Assembly (NCBI GenBank): GCA_028278125.1
Contig: JANQEY010000228.1
Span: 1-61,615, forward strand
Direction of reading: 5' to 3'
DNA: 61,615 bases
Source: a bacterium
GTDB lineage: Bacteria > Electryoneota > Electryoneia > Electryoneales > Electryoneaceae
Part shown: positions 20,385-28,386 of the stretch, piece after piece
Layout of the letters: every line of letters begins with the position of its first letter
Position numbering within the stretch: position 1 is the stretch's first letter
Notes under the pieces: generated by a model
What the model was told of the DNA's origin: nothing
Databases searched by the model: none
Seen by the model: the letters and a program-made list of their open reading frames with translations, nothing else
Made by a program: the position numbers and the translations under genes

Positions 20385-20975
20385 ATGATTTATAATCGTA
20401 TACGATTTTCATTTATAGGTGTATTGGTTATTTGCTGCCTGATGATGTACACAATAGCTTTAGCCCAGGAACATGCCGAGCGGGTTGATACAACTGTAAC
20501 TATTGAATCGATCACGCCTGTCATACAACCAAATCCTGATGCCAGTCTCTCCAGGGGTATCTTCAATCGCATACTGGGTAAATCAGCAACAAAACTTCCT
20601 GCCGATGAAGGTTGCTGGGAATTTATCAAGGACGAGATAGTTGTTGATTTGTCACGTGCCACTGAACTTTCAGAAATCGGTGGAGCGATCAGGATTGAGG
20701 GAGAGGATTTACCAAAACGAGTGCTTCTCTTCCGGGGTGACGACAACCTGTTACATGCAATGTGCAACAAGTGCGCTCATGCCGGCCGTCGTCTTGATCC
20801 TGTACCCGGCGCCGGGACTGTCCAATGCTGCAGCATGGGAAAAGCGACATATGATTATGACGGTAAAGTTGTAGCGGGGAGTGTAAAAGAGGGTGTCCAT
20901 TCTTTCCCTGTCCGCGAAGAAGGTGACAAAGTCTATATAACTTTAACAGAGGATGAGAAATCAGAAACTCACTAG
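20385..20975 (+). CDS. Exported Rieske-like protein with an altered second ligand pair
   Basis: 196 residues with an N-terminal signal/anchor helix (about 8-27). Residues about 85-190 have the Rieske ferredoxin layout: C130-A-H132 (within CNKCAHAG), then a second site 15 residues on reading C148-C-S-M151-G where the canonical motif is C-x-x-H-G. Flanking elements (LLFRGDDNLLHAM before, ATYDYDGKVVAG and VHSFPVREEGDKVYI after) fit the fold. The last His ligand is thus Met, unless C149 or another residue takes over. It may hold a 2Fe-2S cluster with unusual ligands, or be a degenerate redox domain. It lies between two T9SS genes, but has no sorting domain. Confidence 0.75.
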   Translation: MIYNRIRFSFIGVLVICCLMMYTIALAQEHAERVDTTVTIESITPVIQPNPDASLSRGIFNRILGKSATKLPADEGCWEFIKDEIVVDLSRATELSEIGGAIRIEGEDLPKRVLLFRGDDNLLHAMCNKCAHAGRRLDPVPGAGTVQCCSMGKATYDYDGKVVAGSVKEGVHSFPVREEGDKVYITLTEDEKSETH

Positions 20976-21095
20976 TAATCTACTAGTATAGCCATATATC
21001 GTATCTACAGAATATAACATGACTTATAAAATTGTTAGCGACAATATTTAATATTATCAATCTATTACCATCAACATTTTACTTGACCTACTGGC

Positions 21096-21121
21096 AAATC
21101 CCTTGAGAGATCAAGGGATTT
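21096..21121 (+). terminator. Hairpin before the FG-GAP gene (terminator or leader structure)
   Basis: 11-bp arms AAATCCCTTGA and TCAAGGGATTT with a GAGA loop, followed by ATTGTATATTTT. It lies 34 nt before the FG-GAP gene start. A closely similar element sits at about 24212-24236 before the acylase gene. It may end the Rieske transcript or be a leader element. Confidence 0.55.
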
Positions 21122-21154
21122 ATTGTATATTTTAAGCTCGAAGGGAGGAGTATA

Positions 21155-24064
21155 ATGAAAAAGAATATTAATATTTTTATTAGCACTGTATTATTTGGAC
21201 TTTTTAGCTTCTCAACGTTCGCTCGTGATGGATCCTTCAGCGAACAGATCCCCATAACCGGTCAGACTCAGTATCCTGTCTGTGTAATCAGCATCGATCT
21301 TGATGGCGACGGTGACAACGACATTTTGTCAGCATCGCAGCATGACCACAAGATTTCCTGGTTTGAAAATACAGATGGGCTGGGCAGTTTTGGTTTACAA
21401 CAGACCATCTCAACTGAAATGTTTTGGGCAATGTCGGTCTATGGTGATGATCTTGATGGTGACGGTGATAATGATGTCCTCTCGGCTTCCTATGGTGACA
21501 ACAAAATCGCCTGGTATGAGAATCTCGACGGAGAGGGTAATTTTGGTGCTCAACAGATCATAAGTTCAGAAGCATATGGAGCACGTTCGGTCTTTAGCGC
21601 TGATTTGGATGGGGATGGTGATAAAGATGTTCTATCAGCAGCCTGGGAAATAAATGAAATCGCCTGGTATGAAAATATTGACGGCGCAGGTAATTTTGGT
21701 TTACCACAGATAATTAATACAGATGTCGGGGGCGCCTGGAGTGTGTATTCCACTGACATTGATGGTGACGGCGATTATGATGTGTTATCATCATCGCAGT
21801 TTGATCGTGACATATCCTGGTATGAGAACCTGGATGGACTGGGAAACTTTGGACCACGTCATATAATTGTCGAAGAACTGAACTGGGTACATTCTCTTCA
21901 CACTGACGATATCGATGATGACGGCGATCAGGACGTGCTGGCAGCAGTCTGGAACGACGATATAATCGTCTGGTTTGCCAATACTGATGGTGATGGTACT
22001 TTTGGTGAACAGCAGTTAATCACGATGGAGGCTAATCGACCAACCTGTGTGTACAGTGCCGATTTAGACGGTGATAACGATAAAGATGTTCTTTCTGCTT
22101 CAGTGGTAGACAACAAGATTGCCTGGTACGAGAACGTTGACGGTTTGGGGAGTTTTGGTCCGCAGGAAATTATAACCCTGGACGCCGGTAGCGCAGAATC
22201 TGTTTTCAGCGCTGACATGGATGGTGATGGTGATTATGATGTACTCTCATCCTCCACTATGGATGATAAAATTGCCTGGTATGAAAATACTGACGGTGCA
22301 GGGACCTTCGGTTTCCAGCAACCGGTTTCAACGGGGATAAATGGCGCGTTATCTGTTTTTTGCGCTGATCTTGACGGCGATGGCGATAACGACATTGTCA
22401 CAGCGGCACGTTCAGACAATGAAGTAGTGTGGCAGGAAAACCTGGATGGCCTCGGCAATTTTGGATTTCCACAGGTTATCACTTCCGACGCTGAATACGC
22501 CTACTCTGTCTTCTGCATCGACCTTGATGGTGATGATGATATTGACGTCCTTTCTGCTTCCAGGCATGATGATAAGATTGCCTGGTACGAAAACCTGGAC
22601 GGATTCGGTGAATTTGGTCCACAACAGATAATTACTACAGAAGCTTTTAATGCTGAGTCAGTATTCAGCGCTGATCTTGATGGTGATGGGGACAATGATG
22701 TCCTTTCAGCCTCAAACTTTGATGACAAGATCGCCTGGTATGAAAATCTTGATGGATTGGGTGATTTTGGACCTCAACTGGTTATCACCGAAGATGCCAA
22801 CGCGGCAAGATCGGTATTCAGTGTCGACCTTGATGGTGATGGTGATAACGATGTGATCGCTGCTTATCAAAAATATGTCTCCTGGTTTGAAAACCTTGAT
22901 GGTCTAGGCGATTTCGGTCTACCACAGTTGCTGACTGACATGGCGAATGGTGCAAATTCTGTATTTTGTAAAGACCTGGACGGTGATTGGGATTATGATG
23001 TCCTGGTAGCATCCTATCTTGACAATAAAGTTTCCTGGTTCGAAAACATCAACGGGCTTGGAGATTTTGGCCCCAGGCAGGTGATCACAAATGTTGCAAT
23101 GGACGCACATTCCGTTTTCAGCACTGACCTGGATAATGATGGTGACAATGACGTCGTAGCAGCATCATGGGGATTTGAAGTAGCATGGCATGAAAATCTT
23201 GATGGCCTGGGAACCTTCGGACCACCTCGAATTATGTACGATGATTATGGCTTAGGATATGGAGTTTTTTGCGCTGATCTCGATGGTGATGGCAAAAGTG
23301 ATGTTCTCACGGCTACCCCCTCAACCAGTTCAACAGCCTGGTACCGTAACCTGTTAGAAGAATCCCACCTGGATCTTACGATTACTCCCCAGGATGATCC
23401 TGCAATAATACCATATATGGGTTTGTTGCACTTTACTGCCGAACTGGTGAATGAATCGAATGAGAACGCTGTTTATGATGCATGGATCAATATCCATTTC
23501 CCCGTTGACTACATCAGCGAAGATTCATCTCTGGTTCGAACAGGATTGGAAATAGCTGCCGGTGAAACACTGGAATGGGATCTCTATCTTTGCGCGCCTC
23601 AGTGTGCGCTTCAAGGTGAATATTATTTCGTCGGTTGCATAGGTGAATGGCCGGACAACGTCTACGATTCAGAGACGTTTTTATTCGAAATTCTCCCTCC
23701 GCAGGGAAATACTACCATGGGACGTAGTTCAGCCTGGAGATTATACGGCTGGGATGAAAATAATCCCGCTGATAAAGACTATTTCGCCTTTGCACCCAAT
23801 GATTATAATATCGATAAGGTCTATCCGAATCCATTCAATCCACAGACGACTGTGACTGTATCACTTCCTGAAATCTCAGATCTTCGAATCAGTGTTTTTA
23901 ATCTTCTTGGACAGGAAGTTAAGGTACTCGGCCAGGGTCGTTTTGAAGCGGGTTATCATTCATTCACCTTTGACGGCCTAGGAATGGCCAGCGGGATTTA
24001 CTTCATCCAGGCTGATATTCCCGGAAAGATGCATCAGGTTCATAAAGTAGTGCTGATGAAATAA
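21155..24064 (+). CDS. FG-GAP/VCBS repeat protein with T9SS sorting domain
   Basis: 969 residues. Signal peptide at 1-23. Residues about 40-735 hold 14 repeats of about 52 residues, with consensus DLDGDGDNDVLSAS...IAWYENLDGLGxFG. The DxDGDGxxD loops are calcium-binding as in integrin FG-GAP/VCBS units, and the array should form one or two beta-propellers. An Ig-like module (about 738-850) and a T9SS sorting domain (YPNPFNPQTTVTVSL to KVVLMK) follow. It is likely a secreted or surface adhesin or lectin-like protein; no catalytic domain is visible. GGGAGGAG lies upstream of the ATG. Confidence 0.93.
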   Translation: MKKNINIFISTVLFGLFSFSTFARDGSFSEQIPITGQTQYPVCVISIDLDGDGDNDILSASQHDHKISWFENTDGLGSFGLQQTISTEMFWAMSVYGDDLDGDGDNDVLSASYGDNKIAWYENLDGEGNFGAQQIISSEAYGARSVFSADLDGDGDKDVLSAAWEINEIAWYENIDGAGNFGLPQIINTDVGGAWSVYSTDIDGDGDYDVLSSSQFDRDISWYENLDGLGNFGPRHIIVEELNWVHSLHTDDIDDDGDQDVLAAVWNDDIIVWFANTDGDGTFGEQQLITMEANRPTCVYSADLDGDNDKDVLSASVVDNKIAWYENVDGLGSFGPQEIITLDAGSAESVFSADMDGDGDYDVLSSSTMDDKIAWYENTDGAGTFGFQQPVSTGINGALSVFCADLDGDGDNDIVTAARSDNEVVWQENLDGLGNFGFPQVITSDAEYAYSVFCIDLDGDDDIDVLSASRHDDKIAWYENLDGFGEFGPQQIITTEAFNAESVFSADLDGDGDNDVLSASNFDDKIAWYENLDGLGDFGPQLVITEDANAARSVFSVDLDGDGDNDVIAAYQKYVSWFENLDGLGDFGLPQLLTDMANGANSVFCKDLDGDWDYDVLVASYLDNKVSWFENINGLGDFGPRQVITNVAMDAHSVFSTDLDNDGDNDVVAASWGFEVAWHENLDGLGTFGPPRIMYDDYGLGYGVFCADLDGDGKSDVLTATPSTSSTAWYRNLLEESHLDLTITPQDDPAIIPYMGLLHFTAELVNESNENAVYDAWINIHFPVDYISEDSSLVRTGLEIAAGETLEWDLYLCAPQCALQGEYYFVGCIGEWPDNVYDSETFLFEILPPQGNTTMGRSSAWRLYGWDENNPADKDYFAFAPNDYNIDKVYPNPFNPQTTVTVSLPEISDLRISVFNLLGQEVKVLGQGRFEAGYHSFTFDGLGMASGIYFIQADIPGKMHQVHKVVLMK
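21280..23350 (+). repeat. In-gene tandem FG-GAP repeat array (14 units)
   Basis: About 156-bp coding repeat, 14 units, recognised from recurrent DLDGDGDxDV and W-Y/F-E-N-x-D-G motifs. The last unit is shortened (AWYRNLLEES). Units vary in sequence, so it is an old array. Confidence 0.88.
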
Positions 24065-24092
24065 TAGCTTTAATGGTTGAAAAGAAAGCATT

Positions 24093-24124
24093 TACCCCGG
24101 TGTTATTACATCGGGGTATTTTTA
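24093..24124 (+). terminator. Terminator after the FG-GAP gene
   Basis: Arms TACCCCGGTG (24093-24102) and CATCGGGGTA (24109-24118), loop TTATTA, followed by TTTTTATTA. The arms are the same as in the terminator after the C25 gene. Confidence 0.82.
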
Positions 24125-24211
24125 TTACAATAGTTTAATTAAAGCATATCCATATTCTAACATTCAGTAAACTAACGATTTATACTTGGGAATTTTATGA
24201 TATATTTAACA

Positions 24212-24245
24212 ATTCCCTTGAGAAATTGAGGGATTTTTTGTATAT
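24212..24245 (+). terminator. Hairpin with T-run upstream of the acylase gene
   Basis: TCCCTTGA pairs with TTGAGGGA around a GAAA loop (some G-T pairs), followed by TTTTTTGTATATTT. It closely resembles the element at 21096-21121. It may be a terminator or an attenuator in the leader of the acylase gene. Confidence 0.6.
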
Positions 24246-24352
24246 TTCGGAATTCTATGGGTATTCTTCTCGAATCAATAAGAAAGAACTAATTAAAAAT
24301 CTCTCAATTTTGAAATTGCAATCTGCCGGACCTTTACTTGAATGGTGAAAAT

Positions 24353-26887
24353 ATGAAGAAGCTATTCTATTCAGTTTTGCTTGTATCACTTGTAACTTTG
24401 TCCGCTACAGGAATATTATATGCCACATTCCTACCCTCTCCTGATGGAACAGTTGTCTACATAGATCGTGACGAATATGGTGTTCCCCATGTCCATGCCG
24501 AAACCGAATTCGGGATGTTTTTCGGCCAGGGATTTGCCACGGCCCGGGACCGGTTGATGCAGATGAACAGCCATCGCCTGGCAGCCCAGGGTCGGTTGGC
24601 TGAATGGATGGGCCCCGATAAACTGGAAAGTGATCAGCACGCCAAATTGTTTGGATATACCCACGAAGAACGTCTTGCCCGTTATGCCGCAATGGACCAG
24701 GAAAGCCGTGATATGCTGATCGCCTACTCCGCCGGGGTAAATGCTTACATGGATTCTATGGAGGTAAATCCACTTCTATACTCACCAGCTGGGACAATAC
24801 TGTATGATATTGATCGCTGGACTCCGCTGTCCAGCATGATCATCGGCGAATACAACGGGATTTTCGCGGGTTCGCAAGGGGGCTGGGAGTTAACACGTCT
24901 TGAGGAACTCGAATTGATGGGTGAGGATTGGTTCGAGGAAAACCGTCCTATTAATGATCCGACAGCCCCAACCACCATCCATGATGGTGCTCAGGCCACT
25001 GAACGTGAATGGAGTTACAGCGGAATCGAGGTAAATCCGGAAATTGCACGTGAATGGGAGGATCGCCATCAAAGGGTGATTGAAACACGTGAAGAGTTAA
25101 ACCTCCTGACATCTTACGGGAGTTTCGCCGCCCTGATCTGCGAAGAGAAATCGGAATCGGGAGCAGCAATGCTTCTTGGATGCCCACAAGTGGGTGAACC
25201 TACATATGACAGTCCCGCCCAGGTGATGGAAATTGAACTATCCTGTCCCACAATGCATATCGCAGGGGTAACATCATCCGGATCTCCCGGGATATTTATC
25301 GGGCGTAATGATTATTTCGCCTGGAGTATTACGTCAGGTCATACCGACAACTCGGATATTTTCATAGAAACAATGATGGACGAAACACCGTCTTATTACC
25401 GGTATAATGACGAATGGCTGGAATTCGAGGTGTATACTGACACTATCTATGTGTATGATTTCCCTACCATTTACACTCACTATCGCACAATCCATGGTCC
25501 GGTGGTGAGTTTTGATTACGAAAATCACCAGGCGTTTTCCCTGAAAACGACCGTCTGGGATCCGGAATATGTCGACTATGGCTGGAGCCGTGATGTCTGG
25601 ACAGCAACTTCAGTAGAGGAGGTCGAAGAACATCTCTGGAGAGTCCCCTCGAGTATAAACCTGTTTTACGCTGATTATGAGGGTAATGTCCGTTACTGGC
25701 ACTTGGGATGGTACAACGACCGAACCGACGGTATTGATCCCCGTCTCCCCCACAATGGTGACGGAAGTGAAGAATGGGGCGGTATCATACCTTTTGAAGA
25801 TCTTCCAATGGCCGGTGACATGGACCAGGACTACTTCGTCAACTGGAATAATAAACCAGCATCCTGGTGGAATAATGGCGATAATATACCCTGGGTTGGC
25901 GATAATCATGTCACATTGATGGATAATTACGTTGCGCCGATTACTCCTTTTAACTTTGAAAACCTCAAACGGATTCCCCAGGAGATTTTGGATCATGGAA
26001 CATACCAGCAGGCGATTGAATGGACTGAGGAAGTAAACCAAGAAAATATTCTTCCACCTGGCCAGAGTGATTTTATCTCCCTGCTGGGAATACCAGATCC
26101 TCATAGAAACGATCAATGGGACCTTCACCTGGACTGGGATTATAAACTGTTCCGGTTTGGTGAAGAGTTCACCTTCCCTGTTTCCATTGACGTTGATCCC
26201 TGGATCGAACCGGTCGTTATTCCGGGAGACGGTGGCAATATCGTTTTTGATATAACCCTGTCAAATAATACAGGACAGACACTGAATTTTGGTGAGGTCT
26301 GGACTGAAGTAATATTATCAAGTGGCGATGTGCTTGGTCCGTTCAACCGAACTCCAGTCGGTTTAGCTCCGGGCGAAATCATCGAATTAACCGCTATTCA
26401 AAGAGTACATGCTGTTATTCCAGGTGGTGTTTATACATATGCAGTTCGTGCCGGAATTGATGGTTCAATTATCATGGCATCTGATCAGTTCGAAGTAATC
26501 AAACTGCCGGATGCTATGGCTGTTTCCGGTCAGAATTCCTCCGAATTGTGGAACGACCTGGATTGGAATTATGGTTACCTGGATGAACTGACTGCAGATG
26601 CTGACCAGACGGAAATGCCTTTTTCATTTGAATTAATGAGTATTTACCCTAATCCGTTTAATCCTTCAACTCGAATTGTATTTGCACTGACACAACCAGC
26701 TAAACTGAAAATGACCGTTTATAATATTAATGGACAGGAAGTCGCATTACTCGCCGATAACATATTTACATCAGGACAGCATGAGTTAATATTTGACGCG
26801 ACCAATCTTGCAAGTGGAATCTATTTTATTCATGCGGAAACTCAGAACGGTAAAAAGACGGTTCGCAAAATTGTTATGACACACTAA
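24353..26887 (+). CDS. Penicillin-acylase-family (Ntn) hydrolase with T9SS sorting domain
   Basis: 844 residues from the ATG at 24353; a TTG at 24338 is possible, but MKKLFYSVLLVSLVTLSATG is a clean signal peptide. The N-terminal alpha-like part shows VYIDRDEYGVPHVHAETEFG and GFATARDRLMQMN, typical of the family. The candidate nucleophile is the Ser of SYGSFAALI, which would become the N-terminus of the beta chain after self-cleavage. Later family marks are GSPGIFIGRNDYFAWSITSG, FYADYEGNVRYWHLG and NWNNKPA (oxyanion Asn). Usual conserved residues after the nucleophile (SNxW, NDPH) are changed. An Ig-like module and a T9SS sorting domain (YPNPFNPSTRI to KIVMTH) follow. It probably cleaves acyl amides outside the cell; substrate unknown. 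Confidence 0.88.
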   Translation: MKKLFYSVLLVSLVTLSATGILYATFLPSPDGTVVYIDRDEYGVPHVHAETEFGMFFGQGFATARDRLMQMNSHRLAAQGRLAEWMGPDKLESDQHAKLFGYTHEERLARYAAMDQESRDMLIAYSAGVNAYMDSMEVNPLLYSPAGTILYDIDRWTPLSSMIIGEYNGIFAGSQGGWELTRLEELELMGEDWFEENRPINDPTAPTTIHDGAQATEREWSYSGIEVNPEIAREWEDRHQRVIETREELNLLTSYGSFAALICEEKSESGAAMLLGCPQVGEPTYDSPAQVMEIELSCPTMHIAGVTSSGSPGIFIGRNDYFAWSITSGHTDNSDIFIETMMDETPSYYRYNDEWLEFEVYTDTIYVYDFPTIYTHYRTIHGPVVSFDYENHQAFSLKTTVWDPEYVDYGWSRDVWTATSVEEVEEHLWRVPSSINLFYADYEGNVRYWHLGWYNDRTDGIDPRLPHNGDGSEEWGGIIPFEDLPMAGDMDQDYFVNWNNKPASWWNNGDNIPWVGDNHVTLMDNYVAPITPFNFENLKRIPQEILDHGTYQQAIEWTEEVNQENILPPGQSDFISLLGIPDPHRNDQWDLHLDWDYKLFRFGEEFTFPVSIDVDPWIEPVVIPGDGGNIVFDITLSNNTGQTLNFGEVWTEVILSSGDVLGPFNRTPVGLAPGEIIELTAIQRVHAVIPGGVYTYAVRAGIDGSIIMASDQFEVIKLPDAMAVSGQNSSELWNDLDWNYGYLDELTADADQTEMPFSFELMSIYPNPFNPSTRIVFALTQPAKLKMTVYNINGQEVALLADNIFTSGQHELIFDATNLASGIYFIHAETQNGKKTVRKIVMTH

Positions 26888-27208
26888 CATTTAAAAAAGT
26901 TAGCTGACACTAACTCTGAAATGTAACAGAAGTTGAATTTTTAGCAAAAAACTGAAAATCGCAAAGAATTTAGCTGTTTATGTAAATTTCGTTCAAAAAT
27001 TGAGGTTTTATTTCTATTTCATGCTGCTTTTTTGACTAACAAATAACTCTCCTTTTTTTGGCTTTTTTCTATTTTAATATCGCTCAGCTTTCTTTAATTG
27101 TGGACAAGGGAGTATATTATTATAACAATCCTACCGATTGGTCGTGGTTTAATTCTGCACAGCAAGCAGCGTTACCCGTAGAACAGATAAATTGATTTTG
27201 GAGGCAAT
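26888..27208. other. Intergenic region, no gene seen
   Basis: AT-rich 321 bases between the acylase and the 368-residue gene. No terminator or hairpin is obvious. It ends with TTGGAGGC, the ribosome site of the next gene. Confidence 0.4.
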
Positions 27209-28315
27209 ATGAAAACTCGTAACATTTTAATAAATACAATATTAATATTGCTTTTTGTTCCATCGATGATTTTCGCCCAGGCTGGATTCGACATATTGGG
27301 TGGTGGAACGGAAGCATTTGTAGATCCCGGTGACATTTACTCCTTTGAAATGACACTGATAAATACAGGTCCGGAGACAGATGATTTTCTCCTGAGCCTC
27401 ACAAATGAAGACGTTCCCGAAGATTGGACGACTTCCTTCTGTATTGGTGGTCTCTGTTATACACCTGCTATCCGTGAAGTAACAGAAACCATCGCTCCGT
27501 TAGCTGCACAAAGTGTTTGGGTAGATTTCCATACTTTAGCTGAAGGTGTAGGTTATGTGAGTCTTACGATCCAGAGCGGCAATGATCCGGAACTGGAAAC
27601 AACGCTTGATTTTACTTTATATGCCGGAGATCCTCCCGCTGTAGAAGTGTTTATCACACCCGTCGAGGAGCCTGTCCAGGTAGAGGCCGGTGGTTCGATT
27701 CTGTTTGATGCTGAAATCAGGAACAATACTGAGGAGGTACTCCAGGGGAATGCCTGGACAGAAGTTGTGCTGTCAAATGAAACAACATTCGGTCCAATTG
27801 TAAACGCGAATGTAACCTTGCAGCCAGGCCAGGAGTTGACTTTTACCAATCTTGAACTGGATGTCCCCGTTTTTGCACCCCCAGGCGACTACACGTATGT
27901 GGCGAAGTTGGGGATTTTCCCCGGTTTTGTTCAAGCTGAGGATATGTTCGATTTTGAGGTAATTGTCAATGAAGGTGCTGCTGATAATAATGAGTGGCAA
28001 GTTTATGGCTGGGACGATGGTCCTGAATTCACTTCTGACAAAATCCCCACGGAATTTAAAATTTATGAACTTTACCCGAATCCCTTTAACTCGAGCCTGA
28101 ATATATCACTATCACTGCCGGTTGCTTCCCAGGTTGAAATCGGGATATACAATTCACTTGGACAACTCGTATCTAATGTTAAAAACGGGTATTTCTCTGG
28201 TGGATCTCATAATCTGACCTGGAATGCGGAAAAAATCAGCAGTGGAACCTATTACCTGAAGGTTTATTCACCTTCATTCGGATCACTAACAAGGAATATA
28301 GTTTACCTGAAGTAA
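27209..28315 (+). CDS. T9SS-sorted secreted protein, unrecognised (368 aa)
   Basis: Signal peptide at 1-23 (ending MIFAQA). The first domain, about 25-145, is a beta-sandwich of the kind seen in CARDB-like extracellular proteins and contains the pair FCIGGLCYTP. The second is the Ig-like module shared by neighbours (about 146-255). The third is a T9SS sorting domain (YPNPFNSSLNISLSL to NIVYLK). It lies 71 bp upstream of the selenoprotein candidate with no terminator between, so the two are likely cotranscribed and possibly act together. I cannot name a function. Confidence 0.82.
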   Translation: MKTRNILINTILILLFVPSMIFAQAGFDILGGGTEAFVDPGDIYSFEMTLINTGPETDDFLLSLTNEDVPEDWTTSFCIGGLCYTPAIREVTETIAPLAAQSVWVDFHTLAEGVGYVSLTIQSGNDPELETTLDFTLYAGDPPAVEVFITPVEEPVQVEAGGSILFDAEIRNNTEEVLQGNAWTEVVLSNETTFGPIVNANVTLQPGQELTFTNLELDVPVFAPPGDYTYVAKLGIFPGFVQAEDMFDFEVIVNEGAADNNEWQVYGWDDGPEFTSDKIPTEFKIYELYPNPFNSSLNISLSLPVASQVEIGIYNSLGQLVSNVKNGYFSGGSHNLTWNAEKISSGTYYLKVYSPSFGSLTRNIVYLK

Positions 28316-28386
28316 ATTTCTTGTTTTAGATAATCAAAGAATTTATTTGTTGATTTTACATTTATACAGTTCTGGAGGAAATCTTA

